Assembly: GCA_003575245.1 (NCBI GenBank)
Contig: NMQN01000257.1
Span: 1-11,683 of the forward strand
DNA from: Candidatus Atribacteria bacterium 1244-E10-H5-B2
Lineage (GTDB): Bacteria > Atribacterota > JS1 > SB-45 > 34-128
Direction: 5' to 3'
DNA length: 11,683 bases
A program made the translations under genes and the position numbers. This document shows, one piece after another, positions 1 to 4,757 of the stretch; within the stretch, counting starts at the first letter, position 1, and each line of letters starts with the position of its first letter. The notes beneath the pieces are model-generated. The model was not told the DNA's origin. It did no database searches and saw only the letters and a program-made list of their open reading frames with translations.

Positions 1-72
1 GGGGGGGGGAATATTGTTTATACCTAAACTGCGTCCCAAACGTCTGGAAGGAATTGGTCCAAAGGTAAGCAT
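1..72 (-). CDS. Radical SAM protein, N-terminal fragment (cut by window edge)
   Basis: Only the first 24 codons are in the window; the reading frame runs off position 1. The peptide begins MLTFGPIPSRRLGRSLGI and continues NNIPPP. The FGP(I/V)PSRRLGRSLG(I/V) signature is the conserved N-terminus of a COG0731-type radical SAM family. In that family it is normally followed within about ten residues by the CxxxCxxC motif that binds the SAM-cleaving [4Fe-4S] cluster, which here lies outside the window. The start is supported by an AGGAG Shine-Dalgarno at 78-82, five bases upstream of ATG. The gene follows the two ferredoxin-MinD ATPases at a distance of 143 bases on the same strand. A radical SAM enzyme beside NifX-like and MinD-like proteins suggests cofactor or cluster assembly, but its substrate cannot be told. 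The nine-base G run at the edge encodes the last three prolines on this strand. Confidence 0.75.
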   Translation of the reverse strand, partial: MLTFGPIPSRRLGRSLGINNIPPP

Positions 73-215
73 AATATCTCCTCTATCTCAATTAATTAGT
101 TAGCTGGTTTATTGGTTAACTAGCTTCAAGTATCCGCTTAATATTGTATCGAGTATATAATATCGAGTATTGCATTAAGAGAAAGAGAAAAAGAACAATA
201 ATTTGGTGAATTTTT
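73..215. repeat. Intergenic tract with 8-mer and 7-mer degenerate tandem words
   Basis: The gap after the first MinD gene contains two short periodic tracts. At 94-125 there are four consecutive octamers: aattagtt, agctggtt, tattggtt, aactagct. At 147-174 there are four heptamers: tatcgag, tatataa, tatcgag, tattgca. The octamers match the style of the 2255-2302 tract and the heptamers that of tracts near 3255, 3424 and 4675. I see no clear terminator or promoter here apart from the ribosome binding site of the downstream radical SAM gene at 78-82. Confidence 0.6.
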
Positions 216-1085
216 TTATTCTACTATGGTTTTTATCTTCTGCCAAACATCCTTTATCTCTTTAGTTACTGTATTGTCGCTATATTCGACTACCGGTAAT
301 CCCTTTACCAGGGCTTCGGTTATTATATTATCAAAATGAATTTTACCTATTATCGGTACATTATTTTTTTGGCACCAATCTTCGATTTTAGCTGAATTCT
401 CTAAATTAATATCGCATTTATTTATTATAACTGCCGCTTTCACTCCAAAATGTTGAGCGACTTTTACCACTCTTTGCAAATCATGCAATCCGGAGAGAGT
501 AGGTTCGGTTACCACTATAGCTAAATTAGCTCCGCTGAGAGTGGCTATAAGGGGACACCCGATTCCCGGAGGTCCATCTACAATTATTAATTCCAGATTA
601 TTTTTTTTAGCAATTGTTTGAGCATTCTGACGTACCAAAGTAACTAATTTTCCTGAATTTTCTTCCGCAATACCCAATCGAGCATACACTAAAGGTCCAT
701 ATTTTGTCTCAGAAATATACCATTTCCCGCATTGATTTTCCTTCATCTGAATAGCCTGCACTGGACAAACCAAAGCACACAAACCGCATCCTTCGCAAGA
801 AACTAAATCAATTACGGTCTGACCTTTGATTGTTTTAATGGCATCAAAACGGCAGACTTCCTGACATCGACCACAATTTGTGCATTTTTCTAAATCTATG
901 CTTGGGATTAATCCGGCATAAAAATCATGTTTTTCTTTTATTTCAGGATGAAGTAAAAGATAAAGATTGGAAGCATCTACATCACAATCTCCCATAACCT
1001 TATTTTTGGCTAAAGCAGCTATGCTTGCGGTAATAACTGTCTTTCCTGTTCCGCCTTTGCCGCTTATTATCACTATTTCTTTCAT
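216..1085 (-). CDS. MinD/Mrp-type P-loop ATPase with inserted 2x[4Fe-4S] ferredoxin domain
   Basis: A 289-residue P-loop ATPase of the MinD/ParA/Mrp superfamily. The deviant Walker A motif GKGGTGKT spans residues 9-16, the CDVDASN switch I region follows at 34-40, and the Walker B/switch II segment with DGPPG lies at 170-174. NKCD at 222-225 matches the base-recognition segment. Between the first and second halves sits a bacterial-type ferredoxin insert with two complete CxxCxxCxxxC sets: C68, C71, C74, C78 and C97, C100, C103, C107. In this family ATP binding is thought to drive transfer or insertion of metal-sulfur clusters; the exact client here is inferred only. GAGGT at 1095-1099, nine bases before ATG, supports the start. 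It lies 44 bases after its paralogue and is probably cotranscribed. The pair is typical of ORP-type clusters of anaerobes, where two such ATPases occur together. Confidence 0.93.
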   Translation of the reverse strand: MKEIVIISGKGGTGKTVITASIAALAKNKVMGDCDVDASNLYLLLHPEIKEKHDFYAGLIPSIDLEKCTNCGRCQEVCRFDAIKTIKGQTVIDLVSCEGCGLCALVCPVQAIQMKENQCGKWYISETKYGPLVYARLGIAEENSGKLVTLVRQNAQTIAKKNNLELIIVDGPPGIGCPLIATLSGANLAIVVTEPTLSGLHDLQRVVKVAQHFGVKAAVIINKCDINLENSAKIEDWCQKNNVPIIGKIHFDNIITEALVKGLPVVEYSDNTVTKEIKDVWQKIKTIVE

Positions 1086-1129
1086 TTAAAAAATACCTCG
1101 ATTCTTATCATTACAAATACAGAAAAATA

Positions 1130-2002
1130 TTAAATAATTTGTGCGATTTTTTGAAAAAGCTGGATAAATTTCTGTTCATAGGCAGAATTTACCTTCACTA
1201 TTGGAATACCTTTAGAGTAAGCAACTGCAATCTCTTTATCCAAAGGAATGGAGAGTAAAATAGGGATATTATTTTTTTTACAATATTCTTCTACCTTATG
1301 GTCTCCGATATCACACTTATTTAATACTACACCGTGAGGAATCTTTAATTTCTGAAGCACTTCCACCGTTAAAATAAGGTCATGTAATCCAAAAGGAGTC
1401 GGTTCTGTAACCAATATAGTATAATCACTATCTTTTATAGACTCGATGACCGGACAGGAAGTACCCGGAGGGGCATCAATCAAAGTGATGTGATGGTTTA
1501 CAATATTATTATCTCTATAATCTTTTTTAATTTTCTTTTTAATTTTTTTTATTATAGGAGGAGCCATCGGTTCTCCTATAATCAAACGTCCATGCGTAAA
1601 GTTAATGGACTCTGCTTTGCCCTCTTCTAAAATTCCTATTTCATTCCCCTCTTCACTAATTGCCTTTTCCGGGCAAAATAACGTGCAAGCCCCACAGCCA
1701 TGACACAGCCCGGGGAAAACCAAAACTTTATTCTTAGTAACTGCGATAGCATTAAAAACACAAACTTCCGTACATTTACCGCAATAATTGCATTTTTTAT
1801 CGTCAATTTTAGGCACAGGAATCTCTACTGATTCCGAACTCGTTATAACGGGTTTTAAAAAAAGGTGGGCATTAGGCTCTTCTACATCACAATCTAAAAA
1901 TTGCACATTTTTTCCTTTATCTTTAGCTAAAGTCAAAGCAAGATTAACAGCAATAGTTGTTTTGCCAGTCCCACCCTTTCCGCTTGCTACTGAAATTATC
2001 AT
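1130..2002 (-). CDS. MinD/Mrp-type P-loop ATPase with ferredoxin insert (paralogue)
   Basis: A 290-residue paralogue of the next gene with the same architecture. Walker A GKGGTGKT is at residues 8-15, switch I CDVEEPN at 38-44, DAPPG at 176-180 and NKCD at 228-231. The ferredoxin insert carries C71, C74, C77, C81 and C100, C103, C106, C110, enough for two [4Fe-4S] clusters. It differs from its partner in switch I (EEPN instead of DASN) and in a lysine-rich stretch at about 150-160, so the two may form a heterodimer rather than being redundant; that is inference. It follows the small zinc-ribbon gene by 24 bases and precedes the other ATPase by 44 bases, consistent with one transcript. AAGGA upstream of the ATG is a moderate ribosome binding site. 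The likely role is nucleotide-dependent handling of an Fe-S or Mo-containing cluster in the cytoplasm. Confidence 0.93.
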   Translation of the reverse strand: MIISVASGKGGTGKTTIAVNLALTLAKDKGKNVQFLDCDVEEPNAHLFLKPVITSSESVEIPVPKIDDKKCNYCGKCTEVCVFNAIAVTKNKVLVFPGLCHGCGACTLFCPEKAISEEGNEIGILEEGKAESINFTHGRLIIGEPMAPPIIKKIKKKIKKDYRDNNIVNHHITLIDAPPGTSCPVIESIKDSDYTILVTEPTPFGLHDLILTVEVLQKLKIPHGVVLNKCDIGDHKVEEYCKKNNIPILLSIPLDKEIAVAYSKGIPIVKVNSAYEQKFIQLFQKIAQII

Positions 2003-2026
2003 TTAGTTTAATCCTTCCCTTTTATT

Positions 2027-2239
2027 CTATTGTCTTACCATCGCAGCGCCACACTTAGGGCATTTAATGCTGCTGCAAGGAACACCTACTTGATGAGTAT
2101 CTATAGCGCCACAAGAAGGACAAACACAATTACCACCTATTCCAATTCCTCCGCCTCCTCGACGTCCTTGCCCGGCACCTCTTCCTCGACCAGTTCCCGG
2201 TCCTGCTCCTGTTGGTCCAGTACCATCTCCTCTTGGCAT
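2027..2239 (-). CDS. Small Gly/Arg-rich protein with C-terminal zinc ribbon
   Basis: A 70-residue protein in two halves. Residues 1-36 are a Gly/Arg-rich, probably disordered segment starting MPRGDGTGP, the same start as the DUF5320-type protein at 3507-3872. Residues 37-70 form a small zinc ribbon with C40xxC43 and C60xxC63; further cysteines at C38 and C55 could add or tune metal binding. The start is secure: a full AAGGAGGT Shine-Dalgarno lies at 2247-2254, seven bases from ATG. The stop is 24 bases before the first MinD-type ATPase, so it probably leads that transcript. Function is not known to me. The context suggests a metal-binding accessory of the MinD/NifX module. A long shadow reading frame on the other strand arises from its high local G+C and is not a gene. 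Confidence 0.85.
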   Translation of the reverse strand: MPRGDGTGPTGAGPGTGRGRGAGQGRRGGGGIGIGGNCVCPSCGAIDTHQVGVPCSSIKCPKCGAAMVRQ

Positions 2240-2254
2240 TTTTTTTACCTCCTT

Positions 2255-2302
2255 ATTTCGTTGATTAGTTATCTGGTTAATTAGTTATTTAGTTGCTTGA
2301 TT
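2255..2302. repeat. Six degenerate octamers in tandem (…AGTT/…GGTT)
   Basis: Six consecutive eight-base words are read on the plus strand: atttcgtt, gattagtt, atctggtt, aattagtt, atttagtt, gcttgatt. Five of the six end in tt preceded mostly by g. The tract abuts the Shine-Dalgarno of the zinc-ribbon gene. The same octamer type occurs at 94-125. The remaining gap up to 2417 is very AT-rich, and I find no confident promoter in it. Confidence 0.6.
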
Positions 2303-2417
2303 TGCTTGCATAGATTTTTATGCTTTAATATAAATACTTATTTTATTTATTCTAATCAATACTAATCTAAATATTTATATTTTTACATTTTAAATTTTTT
2401 TATATTAGTTCTAACTA

Positions 2418-2813
2418 TTAATGAATATGTTTTTCATTGGGATGGTCACATTCTTCTTTTTCTAAGCCATAACCTTTCCCTGCGCCAGGTTTACAAGATG
2501 ATTCTCCAGCCTCTAATTTACCCTGCACAAATTTTTCTATTACCTCTTCAATCTTTCCAGTGACCCCCATTACCGGAGTAATCTTTTTTTCAGCAAATAA
2601 CATTTGTGCTCTATTTCCCATGCCTCCGCAAATTATATATTTTACTCCGCGTTCTGCAAGAAAATTTGGTAAAAATGCAGGTTGGTGACCAGGATTATTT
2701 ATTTCCTCTACTTTTGGAACCTTCCCTTCTTCAATTTCAGCAATAGTAAAGGAAGGACATCTTCCAAAATGAGCTGACACAAAACCTGCGTCGGTTGAAA
2801 TGGCTATTTTCAT
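2418..2813 (-). CDS. NifX/dinitrogenase iron-molybdenum cofactor biosynthesis family protein with Cys/His tail
   Basis: A 131-residue member of the NifX/NafY/NifB-C-terminal family (PF02579 type), which binds iron or iron-molybdenum clusters during cofactor assembly or carries such clusters in ORP-like proteins. The hallmark start MKIAISTD, the HFGRC segment ending at C19 and the ICGGMGNRA segment with C62 are all present, covering a single alpha/beta domain to about residue 98. Beyond it is a roughly 30-residue tail rich in Gly, Glu, Cys and His (C107, C122, with HPNEKHIH at the end) that looks able to bind metal and is absent from the neighbouring paralogue. GGAGG at 2823-2827 lies nine bases before ATG. 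It follows its paralogue by 21 bases, so the two are surely cotranscribed. No nitrogenase genes are visible, so a role in nitrogen fixation should not be assumed. Confidence 0.88.
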   Translation of the reverse strand: MKIAISTDAGFVSAHFGRCPSFTIAEIEEGKVPKVEEINNPGHQPAFLPNFLAERGVKYIICGGMGNRAQMLFAEKKITPVMGVTGKIEEVIEKFVQGKLEAGESSCKPGAGKGYGLEKEECDHPNEKHIH

Positions 2814-2834
2814 TTTTTTATTCCTCCAATTTTT

Positions 2835-3209
2835 TTATTTCCCCTGTTTCATACCTGAATGGGCTGAGGCATTAGCCTGGGAAATTGCTTTAAGTTCACC
2901 TGATTTAAATTTATCAATGGCTTCTTGAACTGTACCACTTACTCCGGTTATCACTTTTATACCTGCTGCCTGTAAAGTCTGAAAGGCATTGGGACCACAA
3001 CTTCCAGTTAATACTGTCTTTACTCCTTTATCAGCCATTATTTGACCTGATTGTATTCCTACTCCTCCCATTCCCTGGGCACCGGTATTTTCCATTGCTT
3101 CAAATTTATTGGTGTCAGTATCAAATAATATAAAATAATGACATCTGCCAAACCGAGGGTCAACTTTATCCTCTAATTTTGCCCCCATAGAAGTAATTGC
3201 TATTTTCAT
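2835..3209 (-). CDS. NifX/dinitrogenase iron-molybdenum cofactor biosynthesis family protein
   Basis: A 124-residue single-domain NifX-like protein. The family landmarks are MKIAIT at the start, VDPRFGRC with C23, a Gly-rich loop at about 46-51, the VLTGSCGPNA segment with C71, and the GVSGTVQEAI helix near the end of the domain. The last 15-20 residues are polar and probably unstructured. Related proteins either shuttle iron-molybdenum cofactor precursors or, as in ORP, hold a Mo-Cu sulfide cluster; which applies here is open. An AAGGAGG site at 3219-3225 is nine bases from the ATG. It is the first gene after a 297-base gap and so probably has its own promoter in that gap, although I could not identify one confidently. 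Confidence 0.9.
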   Translation of the reverse strand: MKIAITSMGAKLEDKVDPRFGRCHYFILFDTDTNKFEAMENTGAQGMGGVGIQSGQIMADKGVKTVLTGSCGPNAFQTLQAAGIKVITGVSGTVQEAIDKFKSGELKAISQANASAHSGMKQGK

Positions 3210-3254
3210 TTTTTAAATCCTCCTTTTTAGCAATTAATTTATTTGGTTAACTGC

Positions 3255-3282
3255 GTAACATGTAACGAGTAATAAGTAATTA
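3255..3282. repeat. Four degenerate heptamers in tandem
   Basis: Four consecutive seven-base words are visible: gtaacat, gtaacga, gtaataa, gtaatta. The first three bases of each unit are identical and the rest drifts. The tract lies upstream of the first NifX-like gene. It belongs to the set of period-7 tracts in this window. Confidence 0.6.
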
Positions 3283-3304
3283 AAATCTACCAATTGTACG
3301 ATAA

Positions 3305-3380
3305 GTCATTGTGTAACAAGCCTGCCCCTGTGAAAACAGGGGAAGCAATCCTGTCGAGATTGCCACGCTCCTTGCAATAC
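3305..3380. repeat. Degenerate palindromic intergenic element (GTCATTG…GCAATAC)
   Basis: The element starts with gtcattg at 3305-3311 and ends with gcaatac at 3374-3380, imperfect inverted termini. Inside are two local hairpins: a perfect 7-bp stem at 3325-3331 and 3336-3342 with a gaaa loop, and a 6-bp stem at 3345-3350 and 3358-3363. The words 'aagcaatc', 'gagattgcc' and 'ttgcaata' resemble the widespread family of small intergenic palindromes that begin CATTGCGA and end TCGCAATG, apparently decayed here. No protein is encoded. Confidence 0.5.
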
Positions 3381-3423
3381 GCTCTAGGCTAATAATATTC
3401 TGGTTCCGGCTTTCTCTTTCTTT

Positions 3424-3482
3424 GCTATACGTTAAACGCTATCCGCCCTACGCTGTAGGGGCGTATAGCAATACGCCCCTAC
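3424..3482. repeat. Heptamer tract ending in a perfect TAGGGGC…GCCCCTA palindrome
   Basis: Five heptamers (gctatac, gttaaac, gctatcc, gccctac, gctgtag) run into a palindrome. Its perfect 11-bp arms are at 3455-3465 (gtaggggcgta) and 3472-3482, with a six-base loop. It sits 24 bases past the stop of the DUF5320-type gene but has no T-run on either side, so it is not a classical intrinsic terminator. It shares the terminal words TAGGGGC and GCCCCTA with the palindrome at 4626-4651, which suggests one repeat family. Confidence 0.7.
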
Positions 3483-3506
3483 TAATTTAATTACTAATTT
3501 CCGTTT

Positions 3507-3872
3507 CTATTTCTTTTTGCTTTTTTCCAATTCTGCTGTACGTTTATTAATTTCTTCAAGTTGTTCTTTTAGAGCTTTTGCTTCTTCGGCTAACATCTCC
3601 ATCTCTTGTTTGGGTTCTACCGGGGGTTGATAAAATCCGCCTCCATAGGCAATAGGGGGAGGAGTTACAGGATAAAAATTCGCAGGCCAGTATGCTCTAC
3701 CATAACCTCTGCCTATTCCTCTACCGAATCCCCTGCCATAACCAAAACCTAAACCTGGTCTGCCTGCATAGGGATTCATAAACCCTGCTACCGGATAACC
3801 AGCGCAGTATCCGGCTGCTCTTCCAGTCATGGGACCTAATCCTCTTGGTCCAGTTCCATCTCCTCTTGGCAT
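3507..3872 (-). CDS. DUF5320-type Gly/Arg/Tyr-rich protein with C-terminal coiled coil
   Basis: A 121-residue protein in three parts. It has a conserved N-terminus MPRGDGTGPRGLGPMTGR followed by a Cys-containing segment (residues 1-25), a low-complexity stretch rich in Gly, Phe, Tyr and Arg (about 30-66, with repeated GFGRG/GYGRG words), and a charged helical tail (about 88-121) likely to form a coiled coil. The N-terminal motif matches what I know as DUF5320, whose function is unknown. An ATG three codons upstream at 3881 directly abuts the Shine-Dalgarno with no spacing, while the ATG used here lies nine bases from AAAGGAG and starts the conserved motif. A near-perfect Fur box lies upstream at 3921-3939, so expression is probably iron-repressed. 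The stop of fur is 26 bases upstream of that box, so readthrough from fur is also possible. Confidence 0.85.
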   Translation of the reverse strand: MPRGDGTGPRGLGPMTGRAAGYCAGYPVAGFMNPYAGRPGLGFGYGRGFGRGIGRGYGRAYWPANFYPVTPPPIAYGGGFYQPPVEPKQEMEMLAEEAKALKEQLEEINKRTAELEKSKKK

Positions 3873-3881
3873 ATTTTTCAT

Positions 3882-3888
3882 CTCCTTT
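3882..3888 (-). promoter_or_regulatory. Shine-Dalgarno AAAGGAG deciding the DUF5320-type start
   Basis: This site touches the ATG at 3881 with no spacer but stands nine bases from the ATG at 3872. The normal 5-10 base spacing favours 3872, which also gives the conserved MPRGDGTGP start. Confidence 0.7.
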
Positions 3889-3920
3889 CTATTTTTGTTT
3901 TTTTCTCAAAATATATTTCT

Positions 3921-3939
3921 TATAATGATAATCATTTTC
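3921..3939. promoter_or_regulatory. Fur box upstream of the DUF5320-type gene
   Basis: The 19-base site tataatgataatcattttc matches the classical Fur consensus GATAATGATAATCATTATC at 17 of 19 positions, including the whole ATAATGATAATCATT core. It lies between the fur stop and the DUF5320-type start. The probable regulator is the adjacent Fur-family protein. Confidence 0.85.
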
Positions 3940-3964
3940 AATAAAATACATTAAAAAAATTTAT

Positions 3965-4444
3965 CTATTTTTCTTTATCTGAACATTCGTCACACAATCC
4001 ATAAAATTGAACTGTATGATTTTTTATTTCAAAATTATATTTTTTGGAAAGTTCTTTTTCTGTTTTTTTTAGTAACTCTAGCTCTTCATCTACAAAATCT
4101 GTATAATCGATTATCCGACCGCAATTAGTACATATTAGATGGTGATGATGGGATGGCTCCTTGGTTCCACGAGCCAACTCATATCTTGCTCGTCCATCAC
4201 CAAAATCAAATTTAAAGACCAAGCCCATATTAACTAATAACTCTAAAGTTCGGTAAATAGTGGTAAGGCCGATAGCCGGATAAATATTATGTACTTTTAA
4301 ATATATATCCTCTGCGCTTAAATGTTCCTTTGACTCATCTAAAACCTGTAAAATAATTTGACGAGGAATAGTAATCCTATAACCACACCCTCTAAATTCA
4401 CCGTGCCACCACTTTGCCGGACCCTTACCCCATCTTCCTGGCAT
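3965..4444 (-). CDS. fur: Fur-family metal-responsive transcriptional repressor
   Basis: A 159-residue Fur-family repressor. The N-terminal winged helix runs from about residue 20 (GYRITIPRQ) to 90, with the recognition-helix segment GLTTIYRTLELL at 59-70. The dimerisation domain carries the histidine cluster H99-H102 and two CxxC pairs, C105/C108 and C151/C154, which form the structural zinc site. H41 in HLSAEDIY corresponds to a regulatory metal ligand. I cannot separate Fe-, Mn- or peroxide-sensing types with certainty, but the two Fur boxes nearby argue for a Fur-type iron regulator. An unusual Trp/Gly-rich extension of about 18 residues (MPGRWGKGPAKWWHGEF) precedes the usual start of the fold. 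The GGGAGG ribosome binding site close to this ATG and the promoter position support it. Its own promoter holds a Fur box, so it is probably autorepressed. Confidence 0.93.
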   Translation of the reverse strand: MPGRWGKGPAKWWHGEFRGCGYRITIPRQIILQVLDESKEHLSAEDIYLKVHNIYPAIGLTTIYRTLELLVNMGLVFKFDFGDGRARYELARGTKEPSHHHHLICTNCGRIIDYTDFVDEELELLKKTEKELSKKYNFEIKNHTVQFYGLCDECSDKEK

Positions 4445-4460
4445 ATCATCCTCCCTTATT

Positions 4461-4479
4461 GATAATGATTTCCATTAAC
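4461..4479. promoter_or_regulatory. Fur box in the fur promoter
   Basis: gataatgatttccattaac matches the Fur consensus at 15 of 19 positions, with the left half perfect. It starts one base after the -10 hexamer, covering the expected transcription start, and ends before the Shine-Dalgarno. This placement is typical of autorepression. Confidence 0.8.
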
Positions 4480-4508
4480 ATAATATATTAAATAAATTCT
4501 GTTGTCAA
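4480..4508 (-). promoter_or_regulatory. Sigma-70 promoter of fur
   Basis: On the minus strand a perfect -35 TTGACA (4503-4508) is separated by exactly 17 bases from a -10 TATTAT (4480-4485), which differs from consensus at one position. The Fur box follows at once. Confidence 0.85.
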
Positions 4509-4587
4509 ATATTTTTAGCACACTAAAAACGAAAAGCGGAAAACCATAATTCAAAATTTTTTACATAAAGCATTTTTTAAGAGTAGT

Positions 4588-4605
4588 GGCTGGATTCATC
4601 CAACC
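4588..4605. repeat. Small imperfect hairpin
   Basis: ggctggattcatccaacc folds into an 8-bp stem with one mismatch and a two-base centre. It lies just before the larger palindrome at 4626-4651, to which its GGAT...ATCC core is not obviously related. There is no T-run and no coding potential. Confidence 0.35.
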
Positions 4606-4625
4606 CGTGTATTCTGGAATTTCTT

Positions 4626-4651
4626 TAGGGGCTCGATGAATCGAGCCCCTA
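4626..4651. repeat. TAGGGGC…GCCCCTA palindrome between feoB and fur
   Basis: Perfect 11-bp arms at 4626-4636 (taggggctcga) and 4641-4651 surround a tgaa loop. It lies 106 bases past the feoB stop. As there is no T-run on either side it is better read as an intergenic palindromic repeat than as a terminator, although a strong stem could still slow transcription or protect the feoB mRNA end. It shares its terminal seven bases on each side with the 3455-3482 palindrome. Confidence 0.7.
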
Positions 4652-4751
4652 TACGCTGTACGCTCTACGCTAAAATACGGGATACAATTCACGAGATACA
4701 AATTTGGATTCTGACTCCTGGCTTCTGGATTCTTCACTATATACTATATAC
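4652..4751. repeat. Period-7 degenerate tandem words filling the fur-feoB gap
   Basis: Immediately after the palindrome come tacgctg, tacgctc, tacgcta. From 4675 the sequence stays in one seven-base register for eleven units, among them atacggg, atacaat, atacaaa, tctgact, tctggat, tatatac, tatatac. Several are repeats or near-repeats (atacaat/atacaaa; tctgact/tctggat; tatatac twice). This fills most of the 313-base gap between feoB and fur; the rest holds the fur promoter and the two hairpins. I see no gene in it. Confidence 0.6.
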
Positions 4752-4757
4752 TGTTTC

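Noticed and set aside
2..103. Plus-strand open frame from the edge (FIPKLRPKRLEGIGPKV…) that could be a gene end
   Set aside because: It is the complement of the radical SAM N-terminus, whose signature and Shine-Dalgarno on the minus strand are far more convincing.
2030..2284. Plus-strand Ser/Thr-rich open frame
   Set aside because: It is the complement of the Gly-rich zinc-ribbon gene and has no homology-like pattern.
2255..2302. CRISPR-like array
   Set aside because: The units are eight bases, degenerate and without spacers; no cas genes are present.
2418..3209. Evidence for nitrogen fixation from NifX-like genes
   Set aside because: No nifHDK, nifE/N or nifB is seen; this family is common in non-fixing anaerobes.
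3455..3482. Palindrome as intrinsic terminator of the DUF5320-type gene
   Set aside because: No T-run follows on the minus strand and a sister palindrome occurs elsewhere, so a repeat element is more likely.
3879..3881. ATG three codons upstream as the DUF5320-type start
   Set aside because: It touches the Shine-Dalgarno with no spacing; the next ATG has nine bases and starts the conserved motif.
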